DNA from: Shewanella sp. 1CM18E
GTDB lineage: Bacteria; Pseudomonadota; Gammaproteobacteria; Enterobacterales; Shewanellaceae
DNA: 64,000 bases
Direction of reading: 5' to 3'
Assembly (NCBI RefSeq): GCF_023161665.1
Contig: NZ_JALNTW010000001.1
Location: forward strand, 539,444-603,443
Made by a program: the position numbers and the translations under genes
Shown here: piece by piece, positions 10,598 through 19,517 of the stretch
Numbering within the stretch: position 1 is the first letter of the stretch
Layout of the letters: each line of letters starts with the position of its first letter
Notes under the pieces: model-generated
The model's input: the letters and a program-made list of their open reading frames with translations, nothing else
What the model was told of the DNA's origin: nothing
Database searches by the model: none

Positions 10598-10883
10598 CAA
10601 TCAAAACGAATAGCTTTACACCTATTTGCTTTATATCTAATTTAGTTAAAACCAATCCCTTTAAACTAGAACCAAGTTAAAAACTACAGTGATTAAAAGC
10701 GGAGCCATGTTGTGAAGACTATCGGCTAATCCGGTGCTTTGCTTATCATTATTGTGAATATTACTTAAGTTTGCTTAATTCCCGATGCTTATTTGCTCAG
10801 TAGAATGTCACCATCTTGTATAAATTGTTGGCATTGGTATCATTCCTTACACACTATGTTATCTCGTTTTAAGGCTGATTCCT

Positions 10884-11273
10884 TTGTTCGATAATATTCA
10901 TGTTTCGCTAACAACACCTGCGTTACTCTTCCCAGCAATTTCATTGTTGCTATTAGCCTATACCAATCGTTTCTTTTCGTTAGCTGCGCTCATTCGCAAT
11001 CTTAGCGCTGATGGCAAACCAATCCATACCGACCAATTAAAAAACCTTCGCCAACGCATCAGCATCATTAGGCGCATGCAAGAATCTGGCGTATTAAGCT
11101 TTGCGTTATGCGTACTATGTATGATTTTTATCTATATCGGTTTTAATAAAACCGGTTCGTTCATTTTTGGTTGTAGCTTACTGTTGCTGCTTTATTCACT
11201 GCTGCTTTCTGTTATCGAAATTCGTATTTCAGTTGATGCGCTAAACATCCACCTTGAAGAGATGGATAAATGA
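10884..11273 (+). CDS. DUF2721-type membrane protein
   Basis: A 129-residue protein with three probable membrane spans (about residues 8-28, 68-88 and 91-111) and a charged loop containing [11 protein letters not shown] between the first two. It resembles the uncharacterised DUF2721 family. The start is a TTG at 10884, preceded by AAGG at a spacing of 9; no in-frame ATG exists nearby. Its stop overlaps the start of the next gene by 4 bases, so translation is likely coupled. Confidence 0.75.
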   Translation: MFDNIHVSLTTPALLFPAISLLLLAYTNRFFSLAALIRNLSADGKPIHTDQLKNLRQRISIIRRMQESGVLSFALCVLCMIFIYIGFNKTGSFIFGCSLLLLLYSLLLSVIEIRISVDALNIHLEEMDK

Positions 11274-11893
11274 TCGACTGGATCTATTTTTTTGACTTAT
11301 GTGGTACAGCCGTATTCGCACTTTCAGGGGCGCTTGCCGCTGGTCGTCATAAAATGGATCCATTTGGTGTATTGGTACTGGCTTCAGTTACCGCAATTGG
11401 CGGCGGCAGTATTCGCGATGCGTTACTCGGTACAACTCCGGTTTTTTGGATCCAAGATCCCAACTATATAACGGTAATTTTGGCCACCGTTATAGTGACC
11501 TTTATTTTTGTGCGTAAACCTAAGCGTGTGCCGCGTTATATTCTACCTGTTGCAGATGCCTTAGGTTTGGCACTTTTTACCGTTATCGGCGCAGAAAAAG
11601 CCTTAAACGTCGGTTTAGATGGTATGACTGCCGTTGTGATGGGATTAATCACCGGCGTTGGCGGTGGCATTATTCGAGATCTGCTTTGCCAGCAAGTACC
11701 TATGGTGCTTCGCACTGAGATCTATGCAACCGCATCCATTGTGGGTGGAATATCCTACACCATTAGCCTCTATTGGGGCGCTGCCGATATGTTTGCCTTA
11801 TTATTTGCAATGACTACCGCTCTCGTGATTAGATTAGCTGCGATTCGTTGGCACCTTTCCTTACCAGCATTTGATTTAAAGACACCGCGATAA
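11270..11893 (+). CDS. TRIC/UPF0126 family membrane channel-like protein (YicG/YadS type)
   Basis: A 207-residue seven-span membrane protein. The two halves are internal repeats, each carrying the signature GGG-x-IRD ([12 protein letters not shown] and [11 protein letters not shown]). This is the mark of the prokaryotic TRIC/UPF0126 family. Some members conduct cations; the role in bacteria is poorly known. It overlaps the DUF2721 gene by 4 bases and its stop shares one base with the next start, so the three genes form a tight operon. Confidence 0.9.
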   Translation: MIDWIYFFDLCGTAVFALSGALAAGRHKMDPFGVLVLASVTAIGGGSIRDALLGTTPVFWIQDPNYITVILATVIVTFIFVRKPKRVPRYILPVADALGLALFTVIGAEKALNVGLDGMTAVVMGLITGVGGGIIRDLLCQQVPMVLRTEIYATASIVGGISYTISLYWGAADMFALLFAMTTALVIRLAAIRWHLSLPAFDLKTPR

Positions 11894-12372
11894 TGAGATT
11901 AGGACTTTTTAGTTTACTGTTTTGGCTTTTCAGCTTTTCGGCTTTTGCTAACATTGGCGATATGCCAAAAGAGCAACAACTTGCGATCAAATACATTCAA
12001 GCGCTCACTCATCAAGATTACTCAGGCTTGAGCCGCTTTTATAATCGTGAAAGTATTTTTAACGATAGAACTGCTGGACGTAAATATATTGGCAAACGCC
12101 ATATCCTACAGTTTTTAAAGCGTGCTCACCGTGGTGTACTGGAATACAACTTTAATATTGAGCACATGTTTAACTCAGGCTCACTAGTGGTACTAATCGG
12201 GAATTATCGTTACAAAGGCCCAGGTGAACTGTTTGGCAAACCCGGACGCATTATTGATATAGCAATCCCCGGCGTGACAACACTTAAGTTAGATATGACC
12301 CATGAGCGTATCAAAGAACATCAAGACTTGATGGACTATCAAACCATGGCTGATCAGCTGGCTGTTCAATAG
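11893..12372 (+). CDS. Secreted NTF2-like (SnoaL-type) domain protein
   Basis: A 159-residue protein with a signal peptide ending near SAFA-NIG (residues 1-19). The mature part begins QLAIKYIQALTHQDYSGLSRFY and continues with mixed alpha/beta sequence, as in NTF2-like cone-fold proteins (nuclear transport factor 2, SnoaL, Cif). No catalytic residues can be named. It overlaps the TRIC-like gene by one base. The periplasmic location and coupling suggest a partner of that membrane protein, which is inference. Confidence 0.7.
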   Translation: MRLGLFSLLFWLFSFSAFANIGDMPKEQQLAIKYIQALTHQDYSGLSRFYNRESIFNDRTAGRKYIGKRHILQFLKRAHRGVLEYNFNIEHMFNSGSLVVLIGNYRYKGPGELFGKPGRIIDIAIPGVTTLKLDMTHERIKEHQDLMDYQTMADQLAVQ

Positions 12373-12492
12373 TCTCGCCAAGTTTAAGTAGTAAATAGTA
12401 AGTAGCAATAGATCACATTTTAACCTCAGCGCAGGAAACTTTTTAGTATTCATCTGTCAAAGTAATAGGAACTTTGGAAGCTGTAGGTTGTT

Positions 12493-12903
12493 ATGAGAGT
12501 GCTCAATGTTATCCGCGCTATTTTGCTGTTATCCCCGCTAGTTTGTAACTCAGTATTTGCAATTGAGCAGCCTATTGTGGTGTCTTTTGCTGATCAACCC
12601 ATCAATACCTTTAATCAACAACTGAAACAGGCTCAGCTGCAGCATAGAGGCTGGAGCAAACAACCAGAAACCATTTCAGCCCATTATGCCGGCGCCAACT
12701 TTAGGGTCGCTAAGGTAAAACAATATCAAGGTAAGGTACTAACTTATAATGTAAGTGCTGCTGATGCTGAGCATCCAAAGATGTTATTGATACTTTCGCT
12801 GCAAAAGCAACAAAATAACTGGAAGTTAGATGGGGCTAGATTGGCTTGGAAATGCAAAAACGGCCAGCATTTTAGTACTGACCGTTGTTCAATTAGCCAT
12901 TAA
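12493..12903 (+). CDS. Small secreted protein of unknown function
   Basis: A 136-residue protein with a signal peptide (residues 1-23, cleavage near VFA-IEQ). The mature part is short, basic and beta-rich, with two Cys residues near the end (WKCKNGQHFSTDRCSISH) that could form a disulfide. No family is recognised. It is 120 bases after the previous operon and converges on tyrS. Confidence 0.65.
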   Translation: MRVLNVIRAILLLSPLVCNSVFAIEQPIVVSFADQPINTFNQQLKQAQLQHRGWSKQPETISAHYAGANFRVAKVKQYQGKVLTYNVSAADAEHPKMLLILSLQKQQNNWKLDGARLAWKCKNGQHFSTDRCSISH

Positions 12904-12958
12904 CTCGCATGTTGTAGTCAATGGCAAAGCTAGCAACTATTACTAGCTCTTAGGCAAA

Positions 12959-14155
12959 CTAAATCAAAGTGATTTTTGCGAACTTACGCTTACCCACTTG
13001 GAATACTGCTGAGGTACCCACAGTCAATTGTAGGCGAGTATCTTCAATCTTATCGCCATCAATCTTAGCCGCGCCTTGTTTAATCATACGCATTGCATCA
13101 GATGTCGAGCTCACAAGTCCTGCTTCTTTTAGCAAGTTTGCAATCGCAATACCTTCGCCAGCAGCAATCTCTAACTCTTGAATATCGTCAGGGATATTGC
13201 CTTTCTGGAAGCGACTAATAAACTCTTGATGCGCAGCTTCTGCTGCAGCTTCATCGTGGAAGCGTGCAATGATCTCTTTTGCTAGTGCAATTTTAACATC
13301 ACGTGGGTTAGCACCCGCTTCAACGTCAGCTTTAAACTGTTCAATTTCGCTCAATGGACGGAAAGATAGTAGCTCAAAGTAGCGCCACATCAACACGTCT
13401 GAGATAGACATGATTTTACCGAACATTTCACCGGCAGGCTCGCTCACACCAATATAGTTGTGTGCAGACTTAGACATCTTCTTAACGCCATCTAAGCCTT
13501 CAAGCAATGGCATCATGATTACTGTTTGTGGTTTTTGGCCAGCAGACTTTTGTAATTCACGCCCCATAAGCAGGTTGAACTTCTGATCGGTACCACCTAA
13601 CTCAACGTCAGACTCCAGTGCTACTGAGTCATAACCTTGCAGTAAAGGGTACATAAATTCATGGATAGCAATTGCCTGACCTGAACCATAACGCTTTTTA
13701 AAGTCGTCACGCTCCATCATACGCGCAACCGTTTGCTGTGATGCAAGACGGATCATACCTGCAGCGCCTAATGGCTCTAACCAAGTAGAGTTAAACTCGA
13801 TACGCGTTTTAGCTGGGTCTAAAATTTTAAACACCTGCTCTTTATAAGTTTCAGCGTTTGCTAAAACTTGCTCGCGAGTCAATGGTGGACGCGTGCTGTT
13901 TTTACCACTTGGGTCACCGACCATACCAGTGAAGTCACCAATCAAGAAGATCACTTCATGACCTAGCTCTTGGAAGGTACGCATCTTGTTCAAAATCACA
14001 GTATGACCAAGGTGAATATCAGGAGCGGTTGGGTCAGCGCCGAGTTTAATTTTTAACGGGCGACCTTCTTTCAACTTCTCCAGCAAGTCCGACTCGAGTA
14101 ATATCTCGTCGGTGCCACGTTTTATTTCTGCTAATGCTTGCTCTAAATCAGCCAT
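12959..14155 (-). CDS. tyrS: Tyrosyl-tRNA synthetase
   Basis: A 398-residue class I aminoacyl-tRNA synthetase that charges tRNA-Tyr. The start at 14155 ([14 protein letters not shown]) is preferred over a longer frame beginning at 14224 because AGGAG precedes it and the family starts here. The HIGH-type motif HLGH is at residues 48-51 and the KMSKS loop is intact ([10 protein letters not shown]). The C-terminal S4 RNA-binding domain ([16 protein letters not shown]) completes it. It is divergent from the M23 peptidase gene, as in many gammaproteobacteria where tyrS, mepM-like and anmK genes cluster. Confidence 0.96.
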   Translation of the reverse strand: MADLEQALAEIKRGTDEILLESDLLEKLKEGRPLKIKLGADPTAPDIHLGHTVILNKMRTFQELGHEVIFLIGDFTGMVGDPSGKNSTRPPLTREQVLANAETYKEQVFKILDPAKTRIEFNSTWLEPLGAAGMIRLASQQTVARMMERDDFKKRYGSGQAIAIHEFMYPLLQGYDSVALESDVELGGTDQKFNLLMGRELQKSAGQKPQTVIMMPLLEGLDGVKKMSKSAHNYIGVSEPAGEMFGKIMSISDVLMWRYFELLSFRPLSEIEQFKADVEAGANPRDVKIALAKEIIARFHDEAAAEAAHQEFISRFQKGNIPDDIQELEIAAGEGIAIANLLKEAGLVSSTSDAMRMIKQGAAKIDGDKIEDTRLQLTVGTSAVFQVGKRKFAKITLI

Positions 14156-14267
14156 ATTGGCGCTTACTCCTGGGAGCCTAATCAAAAAAATATGGGCACT
14201 CATGTTACTTGTTAGCAAGCACAAATGAAAGTGTGTACACTAAAGGGATCACTAAGAAAGAGTTAAT

Positions 14268-15692
14268 TTGGTATCAAGGTCAATGGGAAAGGTTATAACT
14301 TTATTTAAATTACTGCCAAAATTACATCAAATGCTCTTATGCGGTTTAGTTTTTGTCACGTTAATTATTATCTTTATGCCATCGGAAGATGTACAGGCAT
14401 CGAAACAAACCCCATCATCAAATGGCGAATATGACGTTAATACACGTTACAGTGTGCCGTTAGCTTTTAGAGAGCCAACTCCCCCATCAGCGACATTAAG
14501 TGAATCAACACCCGAACAGCACAATCGTAAGCAGGCACTCGTACCAAGTAGCACTAAAAAGAGTGTTACAGCCGCAGAGGAAAAGGTTGAAGCTCTGCCA
14601 CCAGCCCCCAAGCTTAACGAAAAACGTTTTCAAGTAAAAAGCGGCGATACGCTAGCGGCACTATTTGAGCGTGCTGGATTAACAGCAAAAGATGTTTATG
14701 AGGTCACTCAGCTACCTAAAGCGAAAAAGAACCTACTTAAAATTATGCCTGGGGATAACTTAGTTATCGCCAAAAATGAACACGGTAAACTTGTGCAGTT
14801 AAGGTACCACCTCGATAAAATCACCACGCTTATTGTTGATAACGGCGCTGATGGCTATAAAGAATCAATCGTTAAGAAAACCGTTGAGGCACGTTCAAAA
14901 TTTGCCAGCGCAACCATTGAAAACAACTTTTGGAATGCTGGTGTAAATGCAGGGCTTACGCCAAATCAAATCATGCAACTGGCCACCATTTTTGGCTGGG
15001 ATGTGGATTTTGCTTTAGATCTGCGTAAAGGCGACCAATTCTCAATGATCTTTGAAGAAGAGTTTGCCGATGGTGAGTTTTTGAAAAACGGTAATATTCT
15101 CGCAGCTGAGTTTATTAACCAAGGCGATCGTTATACTGCTGTACGCTATAAAGACGGCACTTATTATTCAGAAGATGGTCACAGCATGCGTAAAGCCTTT
15201 TTACGCTCGCCAGTCGACTTTAAATATGTCAGCTCAAGCTTCAATCCACGCCGTTTACACCCAGTTACAGGCCAAGTTAGAGCCCATAGAGGTGTAGACT
15301 ATGTGGCAGCTGTTGGTACGCCAATTAAAGCCGCTGGTAATGGCCGAGTCATAAAATCTAGCTATAACCAATATAACGGTAATTATGTGTTTATTAAGCA
15401 CAACGACACCTATACAACCAAATATTTACACCTAACCAAACGTAACGTCAAAACCGGTCAGTCGGTTAAGCAGGGACAAATTATTGGTACATTAGGCTCA
15501 ACGGGCCGTGTAACAGGGCCGCACTTACACTATGAGTTCATTGTAAATGGTGTTCACAGAAACCCTCGCACCATTAAACTGCCAAAGTCGGATCCTATTG
15601 CGAAGAAAGAGAAAGCACAGTTCGCTCAGCTCAGTAAGACCATGATGGCTGAATTAGCACACCACAAGCAGGTACAAATTGCAGCGCATTAG
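14268..15692 (+). CDS. M23 family murein DD-endopeptidase (MepM/YebA-like)
   Basis: A 474-residue cell-wall hydrolase anchored by one N-terminal span (LLCGLVFVTLIIIFM). A LysM/OapA-like region (FQVKSGDTLAALFERAG) is followed by a linker and the LytM catalytic domain. Zinc ligands are visible in HRGVDY and in GPHLHYEF. The enzyme should cut peptide cross-links in peptidoglycan. The start is uncertain: TTG at 14268 has better upstream spacing, while ATG at 14283 (MGKVITLF) is an alternative with AAGG only 3 bases away. A perfect 7-bp hairpin overlaps the stop (15681-15698), but lacks a T run. anmK follows after 69 bases. Confidence 0.92.
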   Translation: MVSRSMGKVITLFKLLPKLHQMLLCGLVFVTLIIIFMPSEDVQASKQTPSSNGEYDVNTRYSVPLAFREPTPPSATLSESTPEQHNRKQALVPSSTKKSVTAAEEKVEALPPAPKLNEKRFQVKSGDTLAALFERAGLTAKDVYEVTQLPKAKKNLLKIMPGDNLVIAKNEHGKLVQLRYHLDKITTLIVDNGADGYKESIVKKTVEARSKFASATIENNFWNAGVNAGLTPNQIMQLATIFGWDVDFALDLRKGDQFSMIFEEEFADGEFLKNGNILAAEFINQGDRYTAVRYKDGTYYSEDGHSMRKAFLRSPVDFKYVSSSFNPRRLHPVTGQVRAHRGVDYVAAVGTPIKAAGNGRVIKSSYNQYNGNYVFIKHNDTYTTKYLHLTKRNVKTGQSVKQGQIIGTLGSTGRVTGPHLHYEFIVNGVHRNPRTIKLPKSDPIAKKEKAQFAQLSKTMMAELAHHKQVQIAAH

Positions 15693-15761
15693 CGCTGCTA
15701 GCTTTGGCTAATCTGACTCATCTTTTATCCATGACAAGACTCACTTAATAGGTCTGATACT

Positions 15762-16871
15762 ATGCAAAACAGTTATTACGTTGGCTTGATGTCTGGCACC
15801 AGCATGGATGGTGTTGATGCCGTATTAGTCAGCTTTGACGGTGATACACCTACACTTATTGGATCTCATACAGAGGCATTACCTAAAGCATTACTTTCAA
15901 GCCTACAAAAGCTTTGTCTGCCGGGTAACGATGAAATTAATCGCCTAGGTCATTTAGATAGAAGCATGGGCATATTATTTGGTAAGGCGACTAATGCATT
16001 ACTTGCTAAGGCTAATGTCGATAAATCTCAGGTCATCGCTATTGGCAGCCACGGCCAAACAGTGCGTCATATGCCAAACCTTGAGATGGGCTTTACTCTG
16101 CAAATTGGTGACCCGAATACCATAGCGGTAGAAACCGGGATCAACGTAATTGCCGACTTTAGACGCAAAGATGTTGCTCTTGGCGGCCAAGGTGCACCTT
16201 TGGTACCCGCGTTTCATCAACATGTTTTTGCCAACCCAAACCATCAACGGATCATCTTAAACATTGGCGGAATAGCCAATATCACTTATCTACCGGGCAA
16301 CAGTGACGCAGTAACCGGTTTTGATACAGGACCCGGTAACGGCTTAAGTGATGCATGGATCCAGCATCAACTAGGGCAAGCGTTTGATAAAGATGGTGAA
16401 TGGGCAAAATCGGGCACAACAGATCAAAAAATGCTTAGGCACTTATTATCACACCCATACTTTGTCCTCGCAGCGCCTAAAAGCACTGGCCGAGAACTAT
16501 TTAACCAAGCTTGGGCTGAGCAGCAATTATCAGAATACGGTTACCTCAATGAAGCGGATATTCAGTCAACTTTGTTGGATTTGACTTGCTATAGTATTGC
16601 CAATGATGCACTTAAGCTAGCAGACAATGGCGAAATGTACGTTTGTGGCGGTGGCGCATACAACAAAGAACTCATGCATAGACTACGCAAGCTGCTGCCA
16701 AATTATAAAGTGGTGACCACCTCTGAGCTTGGCATGGATCCACAATGGGTTGAAGGCATTGCATTTGCTTGGCTAGCAATGCGTCATCACTTAGGCTTGC
16801 CTGGCAACCTACCAGCAGTAACCGGAGCATCTAGAGAAGCAGTGCTCGGCTCATTCTACCCGGCTAACTAA
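15762..16871 (+). CDS. anmK: Anhydro-N-acetylmuramic acid kinase
   Basis: A 369-residue cytosolic kinase that phosphorylates and opens anhydro-MurNAc during peptidoglycan recycling. The N-terminal ATP-binding motif [12 protein letters not shown], the [10 protein letters not shown] segment, the [13 protein letters not shown] motif and the C-terminal VCGGGAYN are all present. Its place after a murein endopeptidase gene fits a wall-turnover role. Confidence 0.96.
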   Translation: MQNSYYVGLMSGTSMDGVDAVLVSFDGDTPTLIGSHTEALPKALLSSLQKLCLPGNDEINRLGHLDRSMGILFGKATNALLAKANVDKSQVIAIGSHGQTVRHMPNLEMGFTLQIGDPNTIAVETGINVIADFRRKDVALGGQGAPLVPAFHQHVFANPNHQRIILNIGGIANITYLPGNSDAVTGFDTGPGNGLSDAWIQHQLGQAFDKDGEWAKSGTTDQKMLRHLLSHPYFVLAAPKSTGRELFNQAWAEQQLSEYGYLNEADIQSTLLDLTCYSIANDALKLADNGEMYVCGGGAYNKELMHRLRKLLPNYKVVTTSELGMDPQWVEGIAFAWLAMRHHLGLPGNLPAVTGASREAVLGSFYPAN

Positions 16872-16949
16872 AGCAGCTTATGCTGTGTCAACACTAAAAC
16901 AGTAGTTCGAGTACAGAAGCTCGAGCACCAAAGCTCTAGCACAAGCATT

Positions 16950-19100
16950 CTAATACAGCAGCTTGTGTTGGAGCTTTATCACATCACGTTTATAGTTTTG
17001 CGATAAAGTCATCAGCAAACTGTTGCGATTAGCAATATAGGTCATTGCGCCAGAACGCGGAATACTGCCTGAAGGAAGTTTCAAAATAGGCGTAATCAAG
17101 CCGGTATTAAAACGCCAAAAATTAATCAACTGATAACCTTGGCGATTTTGCCTAAAATACACGCCCTTATCGTTAGTCGCCCAATTGTACCCTTCGCCAA
17201 AGTGGCTATCACTTATCAGCTCTTTCACCTGCTCTGGCTGAGATAACGACAATACCCATAAGCCACCTCTTCCAAGCTGAGTAAACACTAACTTATCTTG
17301 GCTAATCATCTTACCTAAGCGCATATTAATTGGGCTAATCACTTTAGGTAAACGGTTATCAAGGTAAAACTCAGTTATACCGTCTTGGCTGCGCGCTAAA
17401 ACCATTTCATCGTTCCAACCCCAGCTTGGACGGTTATGGTCTAAATAAGGCGTCGCCAAAATACTTATATTGGCCGTTTTCATATCCAGCACATGAATCT
17501 TATTGCCTTCATTTTTATCGTCTGGAGCGAGAAAAGCGACTTTGGTACCGTCATGAGACCAGCTAGGATAGGCCACACGGCGCTTTAAATCTGTATGCTG
17601 GCGGCGCTGCTTGCCTTCTATATCACTACTCCAAATCTCATTAAAACCCGTTTCATTAGATACATAAACTATTCGCTGAGTCTGTTCAGAGTAATCAGGG
17701 TTTCGATAACTGTACTCAACTTGTAATAACGGAAAGGTCGCAGTAGGAATAGACTGCTCAAGCGCAAATGAAGCGACACTGTAATCGCGCATATAATTTG
17801 AGTAAACCAGCTCGTCGCTATTAGGGATAGAGCGCGGATAACTCATGCCCTCGACTTCTAATGGCATTATTTGAACATCATCGATACCAACAATATAGCC
17901 ATTACGTACACCTGAGTTTTCGGTGCTAAATATCAGCCGCTCACTATCTTGGTGCCAACTAAGACCACGTATATCCTCAAGGCCGGAGGTTAAACGTCTC
18001 TCTTCGCCAGTATCCACATGCACAATGAAAATATCTTCAGAAATATTACCGAACCGCCGTGCAATAGCGAGCCACTCACCATCGGGACTAAAGGCGACAT
18101 CTCTATCGCGATAACTACAACCCTCAACGCAAGAAAGGCGTTTAGGCGTGGGATTTTCTTGCTCGAGTGATAACTCATAAAGACCTGAACCAGCGCCCTC
18201 TGAACCGTCCCAGATATACACTAAGCGACTACTATCAGGGGCGATATCAATTGCTGAGCTATAGCTATAACACTCAGCTAAACGGCTGGCTTCATTACTC
18301 GCTAAATTTAGCTTAGTTAAATAGCATCTATTTTCACTGCGATGCTCAGAGCCGTAATAAAGACTGCCACCATCAGGGCTCCAAATAGCTCTTATTTCTG
18401 AGCTTTTGGTTGAAGTTAAACGCTTAGGTGTTTCGCTAGGGTTTTGTAGATCTTTAAGGTAAAGGCTTGAATAACGGTTACTACCACGGCTGCCATAAAC
18501 TAACCAACGGCCATCAGGCGAAACTGCCGGATAAAGCTCTGATCCCGCAGCCGTTGTTAGATTTTGTTTCAGCGTTGGTACATAACGAATACTGTCTTGA
18601 TATAAGTGATAACCCCACGCAGCGACCACTACAAGTAAGGCAATTACCCCACCTAATTGCAGCTTGCGGTTAAGTGCAGTTAAGCTTGAAATTTTAAGTT
18701 CGGCCTGTTGAAACAGATCAAGATCATCAACTAAATCAGCTTGATTGAATTGCGGCTCTATCAGCAAACGATAACCCATTTTCCGCACGGTCTCGATAGC
18801 CTGCTCGCTATCGTTTCCTCTATTAAGCTGTTTACGTAGGTGCCATATTGCATTTGTGAGCGCCTTGCTGCCTACATAGCTATTGCCCTCCCAAATGTTT
18901 TCTATCAACTCTTCGCGAGTCACCACATTTGGATATTGCCGTGCTAGGTAACTGAGAACCTCAATGAATTTAGGCTGAATAGAAACCTTTTTGGCGGCAC
19001 AATTTTCATCGTCAACCTGATAAAAGTTCAAGCTATTATCGCTCGGATTGACTTCACAAAGCCCTAGCCGAAACACCGCTTCTTTCCTAATTTCTACCAT
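16950..19100 (-). CDS. CadC-like membrane-bound winged-helix regulator with PD40 beta-propeller
   Basis: A 716-residue one-component regulator. The start at 19100 (MVEIRKEAVFRLG) is chosen because GTGGAG lies 5 bases upstream; a frame starting at 19154 lacks a ribosome site. The N-terminal 100 residues are an OmpR/PhoB-type winged helix (VVTREELIENIWEG, ALTNAIWHLRKQL, ETVRKMGYRLL). A single span (GGVIALLVVVAAWGYHLY) follows near residue 155. The periplasmic part has TolB/PD40 repeats such as SPDGRWLVYGSRG, SPDGGSLYYGS and SPDGEWLAIARR. It probably senses a periplasmic signal and controls the divergent TonB receptor/peptidase genes. The ligand is unknown. Confidence 0.9.
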   Translation of the reverse strand: MVEIRKEAVFRLGLCEVNPSDNSLNFYQVDDENCAAKKVSIQPKFIEVLSYLARQYPNVVTREELIENIWEGNSYVGSKALTNAIWHLRKQLNRGNDSEQAIETVRKMGYRLLIEPQFNQADLVDDLDLFQQAELKISSLTALNRKLQLGGVIALLVVVAAWGYHLYQDSIRYVPTLKQNLTTAAGSELYPAVSPDGRWLVYGSRGSNRYSSLYLKDLQNPSETPKRLTSTKSSEIRAIWSPDGGSLYYGSEHRSENRCYLTKLNLASNEASRLAECYSYSSAIDIAPDSSRLVYIWDGSEGAGSGLYELSLEQENPTPKRLSCVEGCSYRDRDVAFSPDGEWLAIARRFGNISEDIFIVHVDTGEERRLTSGLEDIRGLSWHQDSERLIFSTENSGVRNGYIVGIDDVQIMPLEVEGMSYPRSIPNSDELVYSNYMRDYSVASFALEQSIPTATFPLLQVEYSYRNPDYSEQTQRIVYVSNETGFNEIWSSDIEGKQRRQHTDLKRRVAYPSWSHDGTKVAFLAPDDKNEGNKIHVLDMKTANISILATPYLDHNRPSWGWNDEMVLARSQDGITEFYLDNRLPKVISPINMRLGKMISQDKLVFTQLGRGGLWVLSLSQPEQVKELISDSHFGEGYNWATNDKGVYFRQNRQGYQLINFWRFNTGLITPILKLPSGSIPRSGAMTYIANRNSLLMTLSQNYKRDVIKLQHKLLY

Positions 19101-19517
19101 TGAAACTCCACTTTTCACAGCAACGCTCACTGAGTAATTAGCGTCATGCATCAAGCAACTACTTAGCTAAATTACGCCAGTATTTCTTTGTAACTTAGTC
19201 ATCCGCTCTTATAAAACACTCAACAATTACATCTATTCAACATAGATAAAGGCTTTTTCAACAGTTAAAAACATACACTAACAGAATGATAATTAAAACA
19301 ATAGATATTAAATAGACAAATAAACAACATATAAACGACCCTGCGCGCACTGCTTGAAAATAACAAACTACTTACAACTAACCTCAGTTGACAACCAGCT
19401 GCATTGTATTTGGAAAATCGACAGTTTCTGCCCCTGGAATGATCCGCTTAAATCTGAAGATGTCGTGCGCAAACAAGATTAAGCGTAAACAAAATTATAA
19501 AAAAGGACAGTAATCAA
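19101..19517. other. Divergent control region between the CadC-like regulator and the TonB receptor
   Basis: 417 bases, strongly AT-rich at 19200-19340. A TTGACA hexamer occurs near 19388 but no matching -10 at normal spacing was found. No clear palindrome, riboswitch or gene was recognised. It is the obvious place for operators of the neighbouring regulator. Confidence 0.45.

Noticed and set aside
8709..10848. Shared sequence GGCATTGGTAT near 8709 and 10832
   Set aside because: Only 11 bases are shared, there is no symmetry and the flanks differ; chance or a weak site cannot be told apart.
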